Source: an uncultured Phocaeicola sp. (lineage in GTDB: Bacteria > Bacteroidota > Bacteroidia > Bacteroidales > Bacteroidaceae). From it: a stretch of DNA of 64,000 nt. The notes under the pieces were generated by a model. That model saw only the letters and a list, made by a program, of their open reading frames with translations, did not search any database and was not told the DNA's origin. The DNA is taken from positions 43,368 through 107,367 of the forward strand of contig CAOYQO010000010.1 of NCBI GenBank assembly GCA_948566455.1. The letters are read 5' to 3'. A program made the position numbers and the translations under genes. Within the stretch, counting starts at the first letter, position 1, and each line of letters begins with the position of its first letter. Below, piece by piece: positions 23,882 through 32,187 of the stretch.

Positions 23882-26851
23882 ATGGAACTGAAATTAGAAA
23901 GCGGATTGCCGCACCAGGAGTATGCGGTAGAAGCCATCAGCGAGGTGTTCAAGCAGGTGGAGATAAATCAACAGGTGGCACATTACTCAAACCCTGTTAT
24001 AGACCTTCGTTCAAACCGTTTTATTGGAAATATATACCGCATACAGCAAAGGGAGCGGCAGAATGTGGCGGAAAAATACAGAAACGAGCAGCCGGTGGGC
24101 AACACCTTGTGTCTGGACATCAAGATGGAAACAGGCACAGGCAAGACATACGTATATACACACACCATCTTTGAACTGCACAAACGTTATGGCATAAACA
24201 AGTTCATCATTGCCGTTCCAAGCATTGCCATCAAAGCCGGCACAAGCACTTTTCTGAACGAAACGTATGTCAAAGCACATTTTAAAAACACGTTGGGCTA
24301 TGATGCGGAGATAAACGTGGGTGTGCTGGAAGCTGTGAAAAAACAGAAGAAAGGCAGGAAATATTTTCCTACCGCAGTGCGTGCCTTCGTGGAAGGATCA
24401 AGACTGAACAGAAACAAGATATATGTGCTGATAGTGAACAGTGCTTTGCTCACTACCGGCAAGATGCTCACACGCAATGACTATGATGTGACTATCGAAG
24501 GATACGACCGGCCGTTTGACGCACTGCGTTCCACACGTCCATTCGTAATCATTGACGAGCCTCACACTTTCTCGCGTGACCAGAAGGCATATAAAGCCAT
24601 CATCAGCGAACTGACTCCGCAATGCATCATCCGCTTTGGTGCAACCTTCCCGATGACTACCATAGGCAAAGGGAAAAAGAAAACAACAGTACGCGATTAT
24701 GAGCATCTGCTCTATGACCTTAATGCACAACGTTCATTCTCTTCGGGACTCATCAAAGGGGTAATGAAAGAGCACTTTGAACCCACTTCAACCATCAACG
24801 AGAAGGTAAAGATATTGGATATCAATGACAAAAAAGCGACTTTCCAACATATCACTCAAACCTCCAAGGCCAGTCATGTATTGAGTGTCGGAGATTCGTT
24901 GTCAATCCTAAGTCCCGAACTCACGGGGCTCACCATTACAGGTATCACAAAAGATTTGGTTATACTCAGCAACGGCATGGAGAAGCACAAAAAAGACGAG
25001 TTTGATGTGGACATATACACATCGTCCTATCAGGAAAGCATGCTCCGCCTTGCCATACAACGTCATTTTGAAACAGAACGTGACAATTTCCATAGAGAAA
25101 AAGGCAGAATTAAGACACTGGCTTTATTCTTTATAGACGACATACTCTCTTTCCGCGGAGATGATGAGGGCAACAATGCCTGGCTGAGAGATTTGTTCGA
25201 CAGGCTGCTTGAAGCACAATTGAAAACAGAACTTCAAAAAGAAAATTCGCCCGGATATGCAACATACTTGCGTGCAAGCCTCAATGATCTTGCCGCTTGC
25301 AGGGCCGGCTACTTCGCACAAGACAACAGTGACCCGGACGATGCAGTGAAGAAGGAAGTGGATGACATATTGCACAACAAAACTGAACTGTTGTCGTTCG
25401 TAAACAAGAAAGGACAACCCAATACACGCCGTTTCCTCTTCTCGAAGTGGACATTAAAAGAAGGCTGGGATAACCCGAATGTATTTACAATAGCCAAATT
25501 GCGCAGCAGTGGCAGCGAAAACAGCAAACTACAGGAAGTGGGACGAGGATTGCGCCTGCCTGTGGATGAATATGGCAACCGGGTAAAAGACGAATCGTTC
25601 TACCTGAACTACATCGTAGACTTTACTGAACGCGACTTTGCAGACCGTTTGGTGATGGAGATAAATGAGGATATACAGACGGGTAGTATCACACACATAT
25701 CCCTTGAAGATATGCGAAGAGTTGCAGCACTGCGTGGAACGGGAGAAATGGATCTGTTCATGGAATTGTATCAGAAAAAATATGTTCTTGACTTGGATCG
25801 CACACTTGACCCAACAAAGGTGATGGACTTGTTTACCGAATATCCTGAGTTTAACAATGTTACAGGTAAGGTAAAAGACCGCAACAAAGGTACAAAGGAT
25901 GTGGTGAAAATACGCAAAGCCCGCTATGAAGAACTAAAAGAACTGTGGGCGCAACTCAACCGTAAATACATTGTATTTTACCAAAACGACATTGACCAGC
26001 AGATTAGAGCAGCATTACCCGGTATTTTAATAAATGATGTTTTTATACACCAATCCATACAAAGCCTGCGCCAGCAAGTGACAACGGCCGATGGTCAAGT
26101 TGTGACGATGCAGCAGGCTGGCCAGCAATACATTCTGGCAGGTAAAGAGATGCACTATAACGAGTTCCTGAAGCATGCATGCCGACAGACAAGCATACCG
26201 ATGACTATGCTGCATTCCGCCATTTGTGAATATGCCAGAACGCACCCGATGGATGGATATATCAATGAATCATCACTGAGCGCATTTATCGCCAAGTTCA
26301 ACGGATGGAAGATAAAGAACTTGCAAAACCTGGTGAAATATCGTCAGGCAAACTATTCGTCAAAATCAACAGCCTTTACCTATGCCGACGGTTCGCTGAA
26401 GGAAGAGGTGTTGCAGTGGACGATAGGCAAAAATGTACTAAACGCAGAACCTTCAAAAAAGTATCTGTATGACAAAGTGGTATACGACTCACCACTGGAA
26501 AAGGAGAATATCATGAATGAAGTCGACCATGTAATAGTGTATGGCAAAATTCCACAAAAGAGTATCTGTATTCCCAACATTACCAACGACCTTTACAGCC
26601 CCGACTTCATCTATGTGGTGCAACGTGCCGATGGCAAAAAAGAGCTGAACATTGTTATTGAAACTAAAGATATACCAAATGATGAAGCCAAGAGAACAGT
26701 CGAAGACGCGAAGATAAATAATGCAGAGCGGTTCTTCCAACAGTTAAAGATTGATGGATATGAAGTAAAATTCTGCCGCCAATTGCAGAACAAGAAAATG
26801 GCAAACATTATCAGCGAGTTATTAGAAGAAGACGCTTCGAACCCTATATAA
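23882..26851 (+). CDS. res: Type III restriction-modification system, Res subunit
   Basis: 989 residues, normal for Res proteins, which combine an SF2 translocase with a nuclease and cut only when complexed with Mod. Walker A ETGTGKT is at 83-89, DEPH (a DEAH variant) at 225-228, and the motif VI region EVGRGLRLP near 548-557. The C-terminal PD-(D/E)xK nuclease shows D908 (SPDFIYVV) and E927-x-K929 (IVIETKD). All key residues are present, so the system should be active. It ends in a hairpin at 26871-26904. Confidence 0.95.
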   Translation: MELKLESGLPHQEYAVEAISEVFKQVEINQQVAHYSNPVIDLRSNRFIGNIYRIQQRERQNVAEKYRNEQPVGNTLCLDIKMETGTGKTYVYTHTIFELHKRYGINKFIIAVPSIAIKAGTSTFLNETYVKAHFKNTLGYDAEINVGVLEAVKKQKKGRKYFPTAVRAFVEGSRLNRNKIYVLIVNSALLTTGKMLTRNDYDVTIEGYDRPFDALRSTRPFVIIDEPHTFSRDQKAYKAIISELTPQCIIRFGATFPMTTIGKGKKKTTVRDYEHLLYDLNAQRSFSSGLIKGVMKEHFEPTSTINEKVKILDINDKKATFQHITQTSKASHVLSVGDSLSILSPELTGLTITGITKDLVILSNGMEKHKKDEFDVDIYTSSYQESMLRLAIQRHFETERDNFHREKGRIKTLALFFIDDILSFRGDDEGNNAWLRDLFDRLLEAQLKTELQKENSPGYATYLRASLNDLAACRAGYFAQDNSDPDDAVKKEVDDILHNKTELLSFVNKKGQPNTRRFLFSKWTLKEGWDNPNVFTIAKLRSSGSENSKLQEVGRGLRLPVDEYGNRVKDESFYLNYIVDFTERDFADRLVMEINEDIQTGSITHISLEDMRRVAALRGTGEMDLFMELYQKKYVLDLDRTLDPTKVMDLFTEYPEFNNVTGKVKDRNKGTKDVVKIRKARYEELKELWAQLNRKYIVFYQNDIDQQIRAALPGILINDVFIHQSIQSLRQQVTTADGQVVTMQQAGQQYILAGKEMHYNEFLKHACRQTSIPMTMLHSAICEYARTHPMDGYINESSLSAFIAKFNGWKIKNLQNLVKYRQANYSSKSTAFTYADGSLKEEVLQWTIGKNVLNAEPSKKYLYDKVVYDSPLEKENIMNEVDHVIVYGKIPQKSICIPNITNDLYSPDFIYVVQRADGKKELNIVIETKDIPNDEAKRTVEDAKINNAERFFQQLKIDGYEVKFCRQLQNKKMANIISELLEEDASNPI

Positions 26852-26870
26852 ACGAACAGAGATACGGTAT

Positions 26871-26904
26871 ATGCCCTGACACCTGCCAACAAGGGTCAGG
26901 GCAT
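26871..26904 (+). terminator. Terminator after res
   Basis: 10-bp perfect stem (26871-26880 with 26895-26904), 14-nt loop, followed by a T-rich TTGATTTATTATT. Confidence 0.75.
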
Positions 26905-27028
26905 TTGATTTATTATTGTGACAGACAGCCCCATACCATGAGGAGAAAAATACCTCCTCCCCGCATTAATAACATAAAAAAAACGGTTCCTCTTTGTAAC
27001 AACTTTCCCGCTTCCCCCGTCTATCTGA

Positions 27029-27044
27029 TTGAAAGCGCTTTCAA
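27029..27044. promoter_or_regulatory. 16-bp palindrome upstream of the sigma-factor operon
   Basis: TTGAAAGCGCTTTCAA is a perfect palindrome 37 bp before the first gene. Its core fits the pattern of LacI-family operators, including the cre consensus known from Firmicutes. Confidence 0.6.
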
Positions 27045-27081
27045 AAACAAATTCAGTTATGAACAAAAACAAAATAAAACC

Positions 27082-27567
27082 ATGAAAAAGTTTGTATTTA
27101 CTCTATTGCTAGTCTTCGTCTGCCATCTGGGCTACGCCCAAAGCATCAACGGTCTTTTCAATGAATTCGGCAGCGAAAAAAATGCCGATTGTGTCAAAGT
27201 ATCTTCTTTCATGATGTCTCTTGGAAAAATGTTCGCCGGACACGATGAAGACGCTGAGATAATAAGAAAAATAAAGTCAATAAAAGTACTGGACCTGGAA
27301 TCTTGTACGGCAAGCGTAAAAGAACGGTTCAGTAAAAAAGTGAACAGGCTGAGCCTGAAGGGATACGATGAGCTGATGCGTGTAAACGATGAAGGCGAGA
27401 AAGTCCGCGTGCTGATGAAAACCAAAAAGGAAACTATCCGCGAACTGCTATTCGTATGCACGGGAAAAGAGGATTGTACACTGGTACAGATAAACGGAAA
27501 ATTCACAAAGGAAGATATAGACAAATTAGTAAATCAGGAAACAAAGAAGAAGCATGGACGCCGCTGA
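27082..27567 (+). CDS. DUF4252 exported protein, first copy
   Basis: 161 residues from the ATG at 27082. An in-frame upstream ATG at 26905 was rejected because only the 27082 start gives a signal peptide at the N-terminus (MKKFVFTLLLVFVCHLGYAQ). The mature region shows the DUF4252 pattern: a short FNEFGSEKNADCVKVSSFMM start, a central LDLESC strand, GYDELMRVNDEGEKVRV and a final VQINGKFTKEDIDKL. The function of the domain is unknown. It overlaps the sigma gene by 14 bp, making it the first of a four-gene coupled operon. Confidence 0.88.
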   Translation: MKKFVFTLLLVFVCHLGYAQSINGLFNEFGSEKNADCVKVSSFMMSLGKMFAGHDEDAEIIRKIKSIKVLDLESCTASVKERFSKKVNRLSLKGYDELMRVNDEGEKVRVLMKTKKETIRELLFVCTGKEDCTLVQINGKFTKEDIDKLVNQETKKKHGRR

Positions 27568-28066
27568 GTTTAAACAACAATTCCTGCCTTACCACCGCAA
27601 ACTCTACCGGACAGCCTTCCGGCTGACAGAAAACCCTCAGGAGGCGGAAGATATGGTGCAGGAGGCGTATCTGAAATTGTGGAACAAGCGCGATGAGCTG
27701 GCGGGCGTGCTGAACACCGAAGCCTACTGCGTCACCCTTGTCAAGAACCTGTGCTACGACGCCCTCCGCAGGAGCCGGCCCGATGAAGACGGACATGCAC
27801 CCGAAGAGCTGAACCTCCCTACGGACACCAACATAGCGCGGGAAGTGGAACAACGGGATGAGGTGAACCAGGTACGCCGGCTCATCGGCAGACTGCCAGA
27901 GCAACAAAAGCGGGTGATTCTGCTCCGTGATGTCAATGACTGCTCCTTTGAGGAGATAGAGCAAGCCACAGGACTGAATGCCATCAACATACGTGTGTTG
28001 CTGAGCCGCGCCCGCAAAAAGATACGTGAACAATATAATGCAATAATGAACTATGAAAGTAAATGA
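27554..28066 (+). CDS. ECF-type RNA polymerase sigma factor
   Basis: 170 residues. Region 2 is FLPYHRKLYRTAFRLTENPQ and the following EDMVQEAYLKLW (about 10-45). Region 4 is LPEQQKRVILLRDVNDCSFE with the helix-turn-helix LNAINIRVLLSRARKKIREQ (about 115-162). No C-terminal extension is present. It overlaps its neighbours on both sides by 14 bp, so the stoichiometry with the next gene, the probable anti-sigma factor, is likely fixed by coupling. Its targets probably include its own operon. Confidence 0.93.
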   Translation: MDAAEFKQQFLPYHRKLYRTAFRLTENPQEAEDMVQEAYLKLWNKRDELAGVLNTEAYCVTLVKNLCYDALRRSRPDEDGHAPEELNLPTDTNIAREVEQRDEVNQVRRLIGRLPEQQKRVILLRDVNDCSFEEIEQATGLNAINIRVLLSRARKKIREQYNAIMNYESK

Positions 28067-28583
28067 AATAGAAAGACTATTGACCCGGTATTACGATGGA
28101 GAAACCAGCGAAACCGAAGAAAAGGAACTGAAACGCTTTTTTACCGAAGAGGACGTTCCGGCTCATTTACTTGCCGAGAAGGAAATCTTCATGCAACTGG
28201 CAGCACAGCCCGCTCCCGAAATACCGGAAGGACTGGAAAGCAGGCTGAGCCGCAAGATAGACCAATGGGACACAGGCGAAAGACGCACGCTGAAAATAAA
28301 AAAACATACACGGGTCCTCCGCTTGCAATGGATAGGGAGCATAGCCGCCAGCCTGCTCATCCTGCTCTCCGTAGGACTGTACCTATACAAGCCCTATCCG
28401 GCACCGCAAGATACCTGCGCCACCCCCGAAGAAGCATACGTACAGGCCCAGAAGGCACTTATCATGCTTTCCAGCAGCCTGAATAAAGGAATAGAAAAAG
28501 TGGAATCGGTGCAGGAAGCCACCGGAAAAATTCAAGAGAACGTAAACGAACAATTAAACCGATTAAATAACATAAAACAATGA
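28053..28583 (+). CDS. Probable anti-sigma factor, single-pass membrane protein
   Basis: 176 residues. The N-terminal 85 residues are soluble and acidic (LLTRYYDGETSETEEKELKR resembles the start of zinc-less anti-sigma domains in Bacteroides). One membrane segment (about 91-113, IGSIAASLLILLSVGLYLY) follows, then a periplasmic tail with a helical, coiled-coil-like stretch (LNKGIEKVESVQEATGKIQE). No zinc-binding HxxxCxxC is visible. The position directly after the ECF sigma gene, with a 14-bp overlap, is the main reason for the call. Confidence 0.75.
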   Translation: MKVNEIERLLTRYYDGETSETEEKELKRFFTEEDVPAHLLAEKEIFMQLAAQPAPEIPEGLESRLSRKIDQWDTGERRTLKIKKHTRVLRLQWIGSIAASLLILLSVGLYLYKPYPAPQDTCATPEEAYVQAQKALIMLSSSLNKGIEKVESVQEATGKIQENVNEQLNRLNNIKQ

Positions 28584-29038
28584 AACGTACATATATCATT
28601 ACCTTATTGCTCTCTCTGTGCTCACTGTTCACCTACGCACAGGACAGTTTTTTCGACAAGTTCGCTGATATGGACGGGGTAACCTCTGTCTATATCTCAA
28701 AAGCCATGCTCAGCCTGATGCCCGACATGAAAACGGAAGGGGTAAATATAGGCGAAGTAGCCTCCAAACTGGATAACATCCAGATTCTAAGTTGTGAAAA
28801 ACCCGACATTATCGCCAAGCTGAAAAAAGAGACAGCTTTCATCAGTCCCAAGAACGGCTACGAGGAACTGATGCGCATAAACGATGAAGGCGAAAAGACC
28901 ATCATTTATCTGAAACGGAACAAAAACAAAGAAAAGGAATTTGTATTGATGAGTCAGGAAAAAAATGAATTTACCATCATCGCCATCACAGGAAATCTGA
29001 CCCTGCAAGAGATACAAGGCATCATCAACAAGGAGTAA
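28580..29038 (+). CDS. DUF4252 exported protein, second copy
   Basis: 152 residues with a signal peptide (MKRTYIITLLLSLCSLFTYAQ). It shares with the first DUF4252 protein the FFDKFADMDGVTSVYISKAM start, an IQILSCEKPD strand, NGYEELMRINDEGEKTIIYL, and a final ITGNLTLQEIQGI. It has an ATGA-type 4-bp overlap with the anti-sigma gene. The pair are paralogues bracketing the sigma/anti-sigma genes. They may act in the envelope as sensors or outputs of that switch; this is inference. Confidence 0.88.
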   Translation: MKRTYIITLLLSLCSLFTYAQDSFFDKFADMDGVTSVYISKAMLSLMPDMKTEGVNIGEVASKLDNIQILSCEKPDIIAKLKKETAFISPKNGYEELMRINDEGEKTIIYLKRNKNKEKEFVLMSQEKNEFTIIAITGNLTLQEIQGIINKE

Positions 29039-29119
29039 CTCCACACATCCCCCACCATAAGGCCTTTTCTCCCGCCTGCTAAGGTCTGAAGAAAGGATAT
29101 ATACTATCTCCATAGCACT

Positions 29120-29197
29120 ATGGAGTTATCTCCAAAGCTTGCGGAGTTAACTCCAAAGGCTATGGAGATAACTCCGCAGGCTTTGGAGATAGTAACC
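29120..29197. repeat. 21-bp tandem repeats with palindromic cores
   Basis: Three full units (29120-29140, 29141-29161, 29162-29182) and a partial fourth to 29197. Each has a core like GGAGTTAACTCC, and neighbouring units can pair, for example CTCCATAG-CA-CTATGGAG at 29108-29125. The 7-codon period would encode heptads such as MELSPKL, AELTPKA and MEITPQA, but there is no other sign of a gene. It lies between convergent genes and may act as a structured terminator. Confidence 0.7.
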
Positions 29198-29292
29198 GGA
29201 CGGTCGGAAAGGCTTAACAATAGGGCTGCGAATGCTTACGTTATCTCCGGAAAAGGGTTATCCGCCCGTAGAAGCCCCGCCAATGAAGGAAC

Positions 29293-29964
29293 TTATTTCT
29301 TTATCCGTTTTTGGGTAGGCAAAGTAAACTCATGCGCTTCGGTCACCGCCCCGTTGCTCTCTGTTGCAAAAACACGGAATTGCGCCTGGCCTGTTTTCAA
29401 CTTCCTGCCTCCACGAATGGTGGCCGTGTACCTTATCTGATTCCCGACAGGCATATAGGCAATCTGAGCCGAAGGTGAAATCAAAATATGTTTCATGCCG
29501 CTCATTTCCTCTATTACCGGAGTAACATTGTAAGCGGGCACATCACCATCATTCACCACATCGAACACCAGTTTGCTGTCTTCTTCCGCATCAATAACAT
29601 GGTTACGGTTATCATCGATAAAACGCAGGTTGATAATCCTCAATCCCGATGAAGGCTCATAAGAGGAAGTGTGCTCATACTGCGAAGAAGAAGGATAAGT
29701 CTTTACGTAATACTCCTCCACCTGATAAGTTTCCTCCCGAGGTGTAGTTATGGCATTTCCCACAGCAGCCCCCGTTACAGTTCCCAGCAGGGCGCCGAAT
29801 TGCGAACCGTTGTATCCGCCGGCCCTGTCACCCACAATAGCGCCTAATACTCCGCCGATGGCCGCACCGGCTTGTACTGCCGCCGGATTGCCTTGCATTC
29901 CGGATGGTGAGCAAGCCGAAAGCAAAGCGGTCGGAATGCATAAAATGAATATCATTTTTCTCAT
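29293..29964 (-). CDS. Glycine-zipper lipoprotein
   Basis: 223 residues. The lipoprotein signal has lipobox LLSAC (C18). Residues 30-75 form a glycine-zipper stretch (AGAAIGGVLGAIVGDRAGG, then FGALLGTVTGAAVGNAI), as in outer-membrane-associated YMGG/Rcs-type lipoproteins. The C-terminal half is a beta-rich domain (INLRFIDDNRNHVIDAEEDS, VFDVVNDGDVPAYNV) similar to CARDB-like adhesive folds. It probably sits in the envelope; the exact role is unknown. Confidence 0.85.
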   Translation of the reverse strand: MRKMIFILCIPTALLSACSPSGMQGNPAAVQAGAAIGGVLGAIVGDRAGGYNGSQFGALLGTVTGAAVGNAITTPREETYQVEEYYVKTYPSSSQYEHTSSYEPSSGLRIINLRFIDDNRNHVIDAEEDSKLVFDVVNDGDVPAYNVTPVIEEMSGMKHILISPSAQIAYMPVGNQIRYTATIRGGRKLKTGQAQFRVFATESNGAVTEAHEFTLPTQKRIKK

Positions 29965-29997
29965 ACCCCAAGTAGTTTATAATCTTTATCAGACAGA

Positions 29998-30005
29998 CAA
30001 ATATA
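29998..30005 (-). promoter_or_regulatory. -7 promoter box of the glycine-zipper lipoprotein gene
   Basis: Minus strand TATATTTG, 33 nt before the ATG. Confidence 0.5.
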
Positions 30006-30171
30006 CTTTTTCCTATTGACAATGGGTTCATCGGCTATGTTAAAATTTCATTTCCTGTCATGCATCCTCATCGGTCTAACCGCCATCATTCTGGATGGAA
30101 GGCTCTTCTTCCTAAAATGAAAAGATAAGTCTAAATAACACAAGAAACAGAAGGAGACGTTTTTTTTTCTA

Positions 30172-30179
30172 TATATTTG
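30172..30179 (+). promoter_or_regulatory. -7 promoter box of the MutS-like gene
   Basis: TATATTTG, about 114 nt before the ATG at 30294, giving a leader of about 105 nt. Confidence 0.55.
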
Positions 30180-30204
30180 CCGGAAAACAAATGAAAAGTT
30201 CTTC

Positions 30205-30268
30205 GCCATACCCTTGCATCGCCGCAGAAGGCTTCCCCTCTCCGCTGCAAAACCGCGCCCGGTATGGC
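30205..30268 (+). promoter_or_regulatory. Structured 5' leader of the MutS-like gene
   Basis: GCCATACC (30205-30212) pairs with GGTATGGC (30261-30268). Inside, TTGCA (30214-30218) pairs with TGCAA (30246-30250). The GC-rich fold stands out from the AT-rich surroundings. No known riboswitch was recognised. Confidence 0.4.
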
Positions 30269-30293
30269 AAGGAAATATTTATAACCTATCATT

Positions 30294-32093
30294 ATGGAAT
30301 TGAAAGCAAAATACGAACAGCGCATTGAACAGGCTGAGGCAGAACTCCGCCAGGTAAAAAATAAGATTCTCCGCATCAGCACGCTGAGGGTCTTGTTATT
30401 TGCAGCAGGGATTATAGGAACAATCTACTTCTATCAGGCAGGGACACCCACTATATGTCTAACCATAGCGGTCACTTTCGTTCCTTTTCTGGCATTGGTG
30501 AAGTATCACAACCGGTTGTTTTTCCGCAAAGACTGGCTGGAAACCTGCATACGGGTGAATAGTGACGAGCTTTCCGCACTGGCGGACAACTATGAGCCAT
30601 TTGAGGACGGAAAGGAATTCACAAACCCGGCCCACAGGTATTCTTTTGACCTGGACTTGTTCGGAAGGCACTCCTTGTTCCAGGCCTTGAACCGTACCTG
30701 CACTTCATTCGGAAAGGAAAAACTGGCAGAATGGTTGCAAAATCATCTGGAGATAAAGGAAGAGATAATCCAACGGCAGGAGGCGACAAAGGAACTGGCT
30801 GCTTATTCCGATTTCCGGGAAACATTCCGGATCACCGGCCTGCTCTACAAAGGGGCGACAAGCGACCGCGAAGAAATTAAAGAGTGGACGGAAGCACCTG
30901 CCTATTTCAGCAAGAAATGGTGGAGCCGCCCGTTATTGGGAATCGTTCCCGGAGTCAACATCGTACTGGCTATGCTGGGAGTGGCGGGGGTCATTCCGAT
31001 GACATGGTTCGGACTGGCCTTCGGACTGTTCGTGATAGGTAGTTTCGGACTGATAAAGCCTGTCAGCAACCTGCAAAGAGTGTATGACAAGAAATTACGT
31101 ATCCTGTCTATCTACGCCGAACTGATCAGCCTGATAGAAAACCGGGAAATGAACGCTCCGCTACTCAGACACCTGAAAGCTGAATTCGGCATGAACGGGA
31201 AATCCACCACCCATATCTTGAAAGAGCTTTCACGGGAACTGGACAAACTGGACTTGCGCAACAACCAACTGCTATATGTCTTGCTGGAAGGTTCCATGTT
31301 CTGGCAACTCCGGCAGGTAATGCGCATTGAGCAATGGAGGCACAAATATGGAAAATATCTGCTCCACTGGCTGGACGTATTGGGTGACATTGATGCTCTT
31401 TGTTCTCTGGCGACATTTGCCGGCAACCATCCCGCATACACCTATCCGACCATTGCCGGCAAGCCTTTTGTATTCCTTGCAAAGGATATGGGACATCCCC
31501 TGATGCCTGCACGGCAATGTGTGACCAATGATGCCGATATCCCCTCAAGACCGTTCTTTGTCATCATCACAGGAGCCAACATGGCAGGAAAAAGTACTTA
31601 TCTGCGTACAATCGGAGTGAATTATGTATTGGCATGTACCGGCTGCCCCGTATGCTGTTCCTCCCTTGAAATATATCCTGCCAAACTAGTGACAAGCTTG
31701 CGGACTTCCGATTCGTTGACAGACAACGAATCTTACTTCTTTGCCGAACTAAAACGATTGAAACAAATTATAGACCGCCTGAATAAGGGAGAGGAGTTGT
31801 TCATCATTCTGGATGAGATTTTAAAAGGAACCAACTCGATGGACAAGCAGAAAGGCTCATTCGCCCTGGTACGCCAACTGATGGAACTGAAGACGAATGG
31901 CATCATTGCCACACACGACCTGCTATTAGGGAAACTAATAGAATATTTCCCCAAAGAGATACGGAATTATTGCTTTGAAGCTGATATTACCAACGATGAA
32001 CTGACTTTTTCATACAAACTCCGTGAAGGTATCGCACAAAATATGAATGCCTGCTTCCTGATGAAAAAGATGGGGCTAATCATCAACGACTAA
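30294..32093 (+). CDS. MutS-related ATPase with membrane segments
   Basis: 599 residues. It carries the ATPase (domain V) of MutS proteins but lacks the mismatch-recognition domains. Residues 1-110 include a coiled coil and two membrane helices (VLLFAAGIIGTIYFYQAG and a following hydrophobic stretch). Two more helices lie near 215-260 (LLGIVPGVNIVLAMLGVAGV). Walker A GANMAGKST is at 427-435, then DSLTDNESYFFAEL, Walker B LFIILDEILKGTNS and ATHD. These are the hallmarks of the MutS fold without a Smr nuclease tail. Such membrane MutS proteins are common in Bacteroidetes; their role is not known. Confidence 0.9.
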   Translation: MELKAKYEQRIEQAEAELRQVKNKILRISTLRVLLFAAGIIGTIYFYQAGTPTICLTIAVTFVPFLALVKYHNRLFFRKDWLETCIRVNSDELSALADNYEPFEDGKEFTNPAHRYSFDLDLFGRHSLFQALNRTCTSFGKEKLAEWLQNHLEIKEEIIQRQEATKELAAYSDFRETFRITGLLYKGATSDREEIKEWTEAPAYFSKKWWSRPLLGIVPGVNIVLAMLGVAGVIPMTWFGLAFGLFVIGSFGLIKPVSNLQRVYDKKLRILSIYAELISLIENREMNAPLLRHLKAEFGMNGKSTTHILKELSRELDKLDLRNNQLLYVLLEGSMFWQLRQVMRIEQWRHKYGKYLLHWLDVLGDIDALCSLATFAGNHPAYTYPTIAGKPFVFLAKDMGHPLMPARQCVTNDADIPSRPFFVIITGANMAGKSTYLRTIGVNYVLACTGCPVCCSSLEIYPAKLVTSLRTSDSLTDNESYFFAELKRLKQIIDRLNKGEELFIILDEILKGTNSMDKQKGSFALVRQLMELKTNGIIATHDLLLGKLIEYFPKEIRNYCFEADITNDELTFSYKLREGIAQNMNACFLMKKMGLIIND

Positions 32094-32187
32094 CCCCACC
32101 CGACAATTTATCACATTAACGTCTTAAGCAAATAAAGCAGACCTTCACAGGCACACCTTATTTCATAACATAAAGAGTCATAGAAAA

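Larger units (their letters stand above)
29965..30293. other. Divergent intergenic region with a structured leader
   Basis: 329 bp between the lipoprotein (minus) and MutS-like (plus) genes. It holds one -7 box for each direction and a GC-rich foldable leader at 30205-30268. From 30010 to 30120 I see nothing definite. Confidence 0.6.

Noticed and set aside
21956..26851. Phase variation of the Type III system
   Set aside because: No simple repeat tract in mod, res or their leader.
26905..27081. N-terminal extension of the first DUF4252 protein
   Set aside because: It would bury the signal peptide 59 residues inside and begins in the res terminator.
29120..29440. 106-codon open frame starting in the 21-bp repeats
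   Set aside because: It runs across the 3' end of the opposite lipoprotein gene and has no protein-like content beyond the repeated heptads.
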